Notes under the pieces: generated by a model
Databases searched by the model: none
What the model was told of the DNA's origin: nothing
Seen by the model: the letters and a program-made list of their open reading frames with translations, nothing else
From: Edolisoma coerulescens
Taxonomy: Eukaryota; Chordata; Aves; Passeriformes; Campephagidae
Direction: 5' to 3'
NCBI GenBank assembly: GCA_013397115.1
Contig: VWZW01000879.1
Span: forward strand, 1,567,600 to 1,631,599
Length of the DNA stretch: 64,000 nt
Shown here: positions 62,676 through 64,000 of the stretch, one piece after another
Layout: every line of letters starts with the position of its first letter
Position numbering within the stretch: position 1 is the first letter of the stretch
Position numbers and translations under genes: made by a program

Positions 62676-63603
62676 AGAGTTCAATGCTTACTTCTTTGTG
62701 GGTGACATAAACAGCAGGATCAAGTGCATCCCCAGGAAATTTGCTGGTGACACCAAGCTGTGTGGAGCAGTTGACAGCTGGAGGGAAGAGATGTCGTCCA
62801 GAAACCTTGACATGCTTGAGAGATGGGCCAATGCAAACATCATGAAGTTCAACAAAGAGATGGGCAAGGTCTACACCTGGGTCATGGCAATCACAGACAC
62901 ATCTACAGGTTGGGCAGAGAAGTGATTGAGAGCAGCCCGGAGGAGAAAGACTTGGTGATGGTTGATGAAAAATCCAAAATGAGCCAGCAGTGTGCTCACA
63001 GCCCAGAAAGCCAGCCACATCCTGGGCTGCATCAAAAGCAGTATGGCCAGGAGGTCAAAGGAGGTGCTTCTGCCCCTCTACTCTGCTTCTGTGACCCCAC
63101 CTGGAGTACTGCATACCGTTCTGTGCCACCAACATAAGAAGGACACGGAACTGTTGAGTAAGTCCAGAGGAGGGCCACAAAATTGATAAGAGGAGTGGAG
63201 CACCTCCCTTACAAAGACAGGCTGACAAAATCGGAGCTGTTCAGCCTAGAGAAGAGAAAGGTGCATGAAGACATCATAGCAGCCATCCAGTATCTTAAAG
63301 GGAAGCCAGAGATGGACTCTTTGTCAGTGATAGGACAAGGAGTAATGGGTACAAACTGAAAGAGGGGAAAATTAGGAAAAAAATTCTTTACTAGGGGGTG
63401 GTTAGACATTGAAACAGGTTACCCAGTGAAGTTGTGGATGACCCAAGCCTGGCAGTGTTTAAAGCCTGTTTGGATGAGGCCTTGAGCAACCTGGTCTAGT
63501 GGGAGGTCTCCCTGCCCATGGGAAGGGGGATGGGACTAACCCATCTTTAAGCTCCCTTCCGACCCTTAACATTCTATGACTCTATGTTCTATGATTCTAT
63601 GAC
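62676..63603 (+). mobile_element. CR1 LINE, 5'-truncated, inserted in a tandem repeat
   Basis: Sequence from GTTCAATGCTTACTTC through the reverse-transcriptase C-motif region, the TGAGCCAGCAGTGTGCTCAC block, the TTCAGCCTAGAGAAGAGAAAG block near 63240 and GAGCAACCTGGTCTAGTGGG near 63485 ends in repeated ATTCTATGAC-type units at 63571-63603. It closely matches the copy at 15750-16961, including the GGTGATGGTTGATGAAAAA and GTATGGCCAGGAGGTCAAAG stretches. It lacks the nested SINE of that copy. Flanking sequence on both sides belongs to the same tandem repeat, so this is a clean insertion. No obvious target duplication is seen, as is usual for CR1. Confidence 0.9.
62682..62925 (+). pseudogene. CR1 reverse-transcriptase remnant, FADD changed to FAGD
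   Basis: The frame encodes a degraded GDINSRIKCIPRKFAGDTKL, then DMLERWANANIMKFNKEM, which can be aligned by eye to the CR1 remnant at 15771-16076. The first catalytic aspartate of the FADD motif is replaced by glycine. The frame ends at 62925 where ORF2 should continue. Inactive. Confidence 0.7.
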
Positions 63604-63760
63604 CTACAGGTATAGCCTATCAAGTTTGAAAGGTTTCAGTGCCTATCAAGAGGTATCAAAATTGTTCAGTATCAGTGCCTGTCAATTTCAGGTGTTGGTT
63701 CTCTATTGGCCTTGAATCCTACTGATATCAAAAGATTTCTAAAGACCAATAGAATAGGTG

Positions 63761-64000
63761 CTTCTCAAGTCAAACAGGTATCAAATGCAATAAAAGAAGA
63801 TTCATTGAAATGTATGGGTTCTACTAAAATTAAATTGACTGTAAGTAAGTATGATGTGGTAACATCCTTTTTGAAACATCAGCTGATAGTGATTTGAAGA
63901 TGGCTTAAAAGCACAGATCCAGATATATCACATATATTCATACAGTTCTGGTAAGCAAGACAGTCCTTATGGTGGACCAAAAACTGTTTTGATAACTGCC
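63761..64000. other. Window edge, non-coding
   Basis: No gene or transposon is visible. A fourth copy of the 188-bp unit would be expected near 63895 but is not recognisable, so the array seems to end before here. A GTAAGTAAGTATG donor-like motif at 63841 has no partner. Confidence 0.5.

Larger units (their letters stand above)
62355..63760 (+). repeat. Degenerate tandem repeat, unit about 188 bp, split by CR1
   Basis: Three copies of a related block can be lined up by eye: AGGTCTTGATTTGTACCAGT at 62381, AGGTCCTGACTGCTACCAGT at 62569 and TGGCCTTGAATCCTACTGAT at 63707. Each is followed by a CAAAA-containing block. The first two are 188 bases apart. A second landmark (CAATGCCGATCAACATTGATATGG near 62455; GATGCCTATGAATATCAAAATG near 62645) has the same spacing. 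The second interval is about 1138 bases and contains the CR1 at 62676-63603; removing it leaves about 210. A GTGTCAAAATTG / GTATCAAAATTG pair (62513, 63653) keeps the register. The unit has no recognisable function. Confidence 0.65.

Noticed and set aside
1..64000. CRISPR array, operon, phage or plasmid features
   Set aside because: No regularly spaced short repeats with unique spacers, no clustered long frames with ribosome binding sites; composition and transposons are those of a bird genome.

Overview
The window looks like ordinary nuclear DNA from a bird, most probably a songbird (passerine). It is AT-rich and has no operon-like layout, no long open frames and no protein-coding gene that I can recognise. 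The avian call rests on six CR1 non-LTR retrotransposon fragments with typical 3' ends (an ATTCTATGATTCTGTGA-type tail). The songbird call rests on a short SINE with a tRNA-Ile head and a CR1-like tail, the architecture described for TguSINE1 of zebra finch. Three solo-LTR-like segments of avian endogenous retrovirus type are also present.

Layout: 1-3163 unique sequence; 3164-4246 solo LTR with an internal ladder of about 45 bp; 4247-15749 mostly unique sequence; 15750-16961 CR1 carrying a nested tRNA-Ile SINE (16433-16568); 16962-20195 unique sequence with a tRNA-like relic; 20196 to about 20520 LTR on the minus strand; 20521-36339 unique sequence with simple repeats; 36340-36667 short LTR with matching flanks; 36668-43013 unique sequence with a self-complementary AT heptamer array; CR1 at 43014-43898 and about 46530-47743 (+) and two CR1 tails on the minus strand near 56.1 and 56.8 kb; from about 62.36 kb a degenerate tandem repeat of about 188 bp, split by a CR1 (62676-63603).

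The open frames here are short and most fall inside transposons or look like chance. CR1 reverse-transcriptase remnants are visible in four copies and all are broken. A few stretches could be exons because they pair good splice sites with an open frame. The best is a phase-compatible minus-strand chain (9627-9704, 9284-9474, perhaps 2553-2652), followed by 49971-50031 and 22971-23068 on the plus strand. None matches a family I recognise, and by-eye searches over 64 kb yield false positives, so they are offered as test cases only. The window is best read as a gene desert or large intron. I see no convincing new biological system. The most informative structures are the nested SINE-in-CR1 and the tandem array interrupted by a CR1, because both give a relative order of events.
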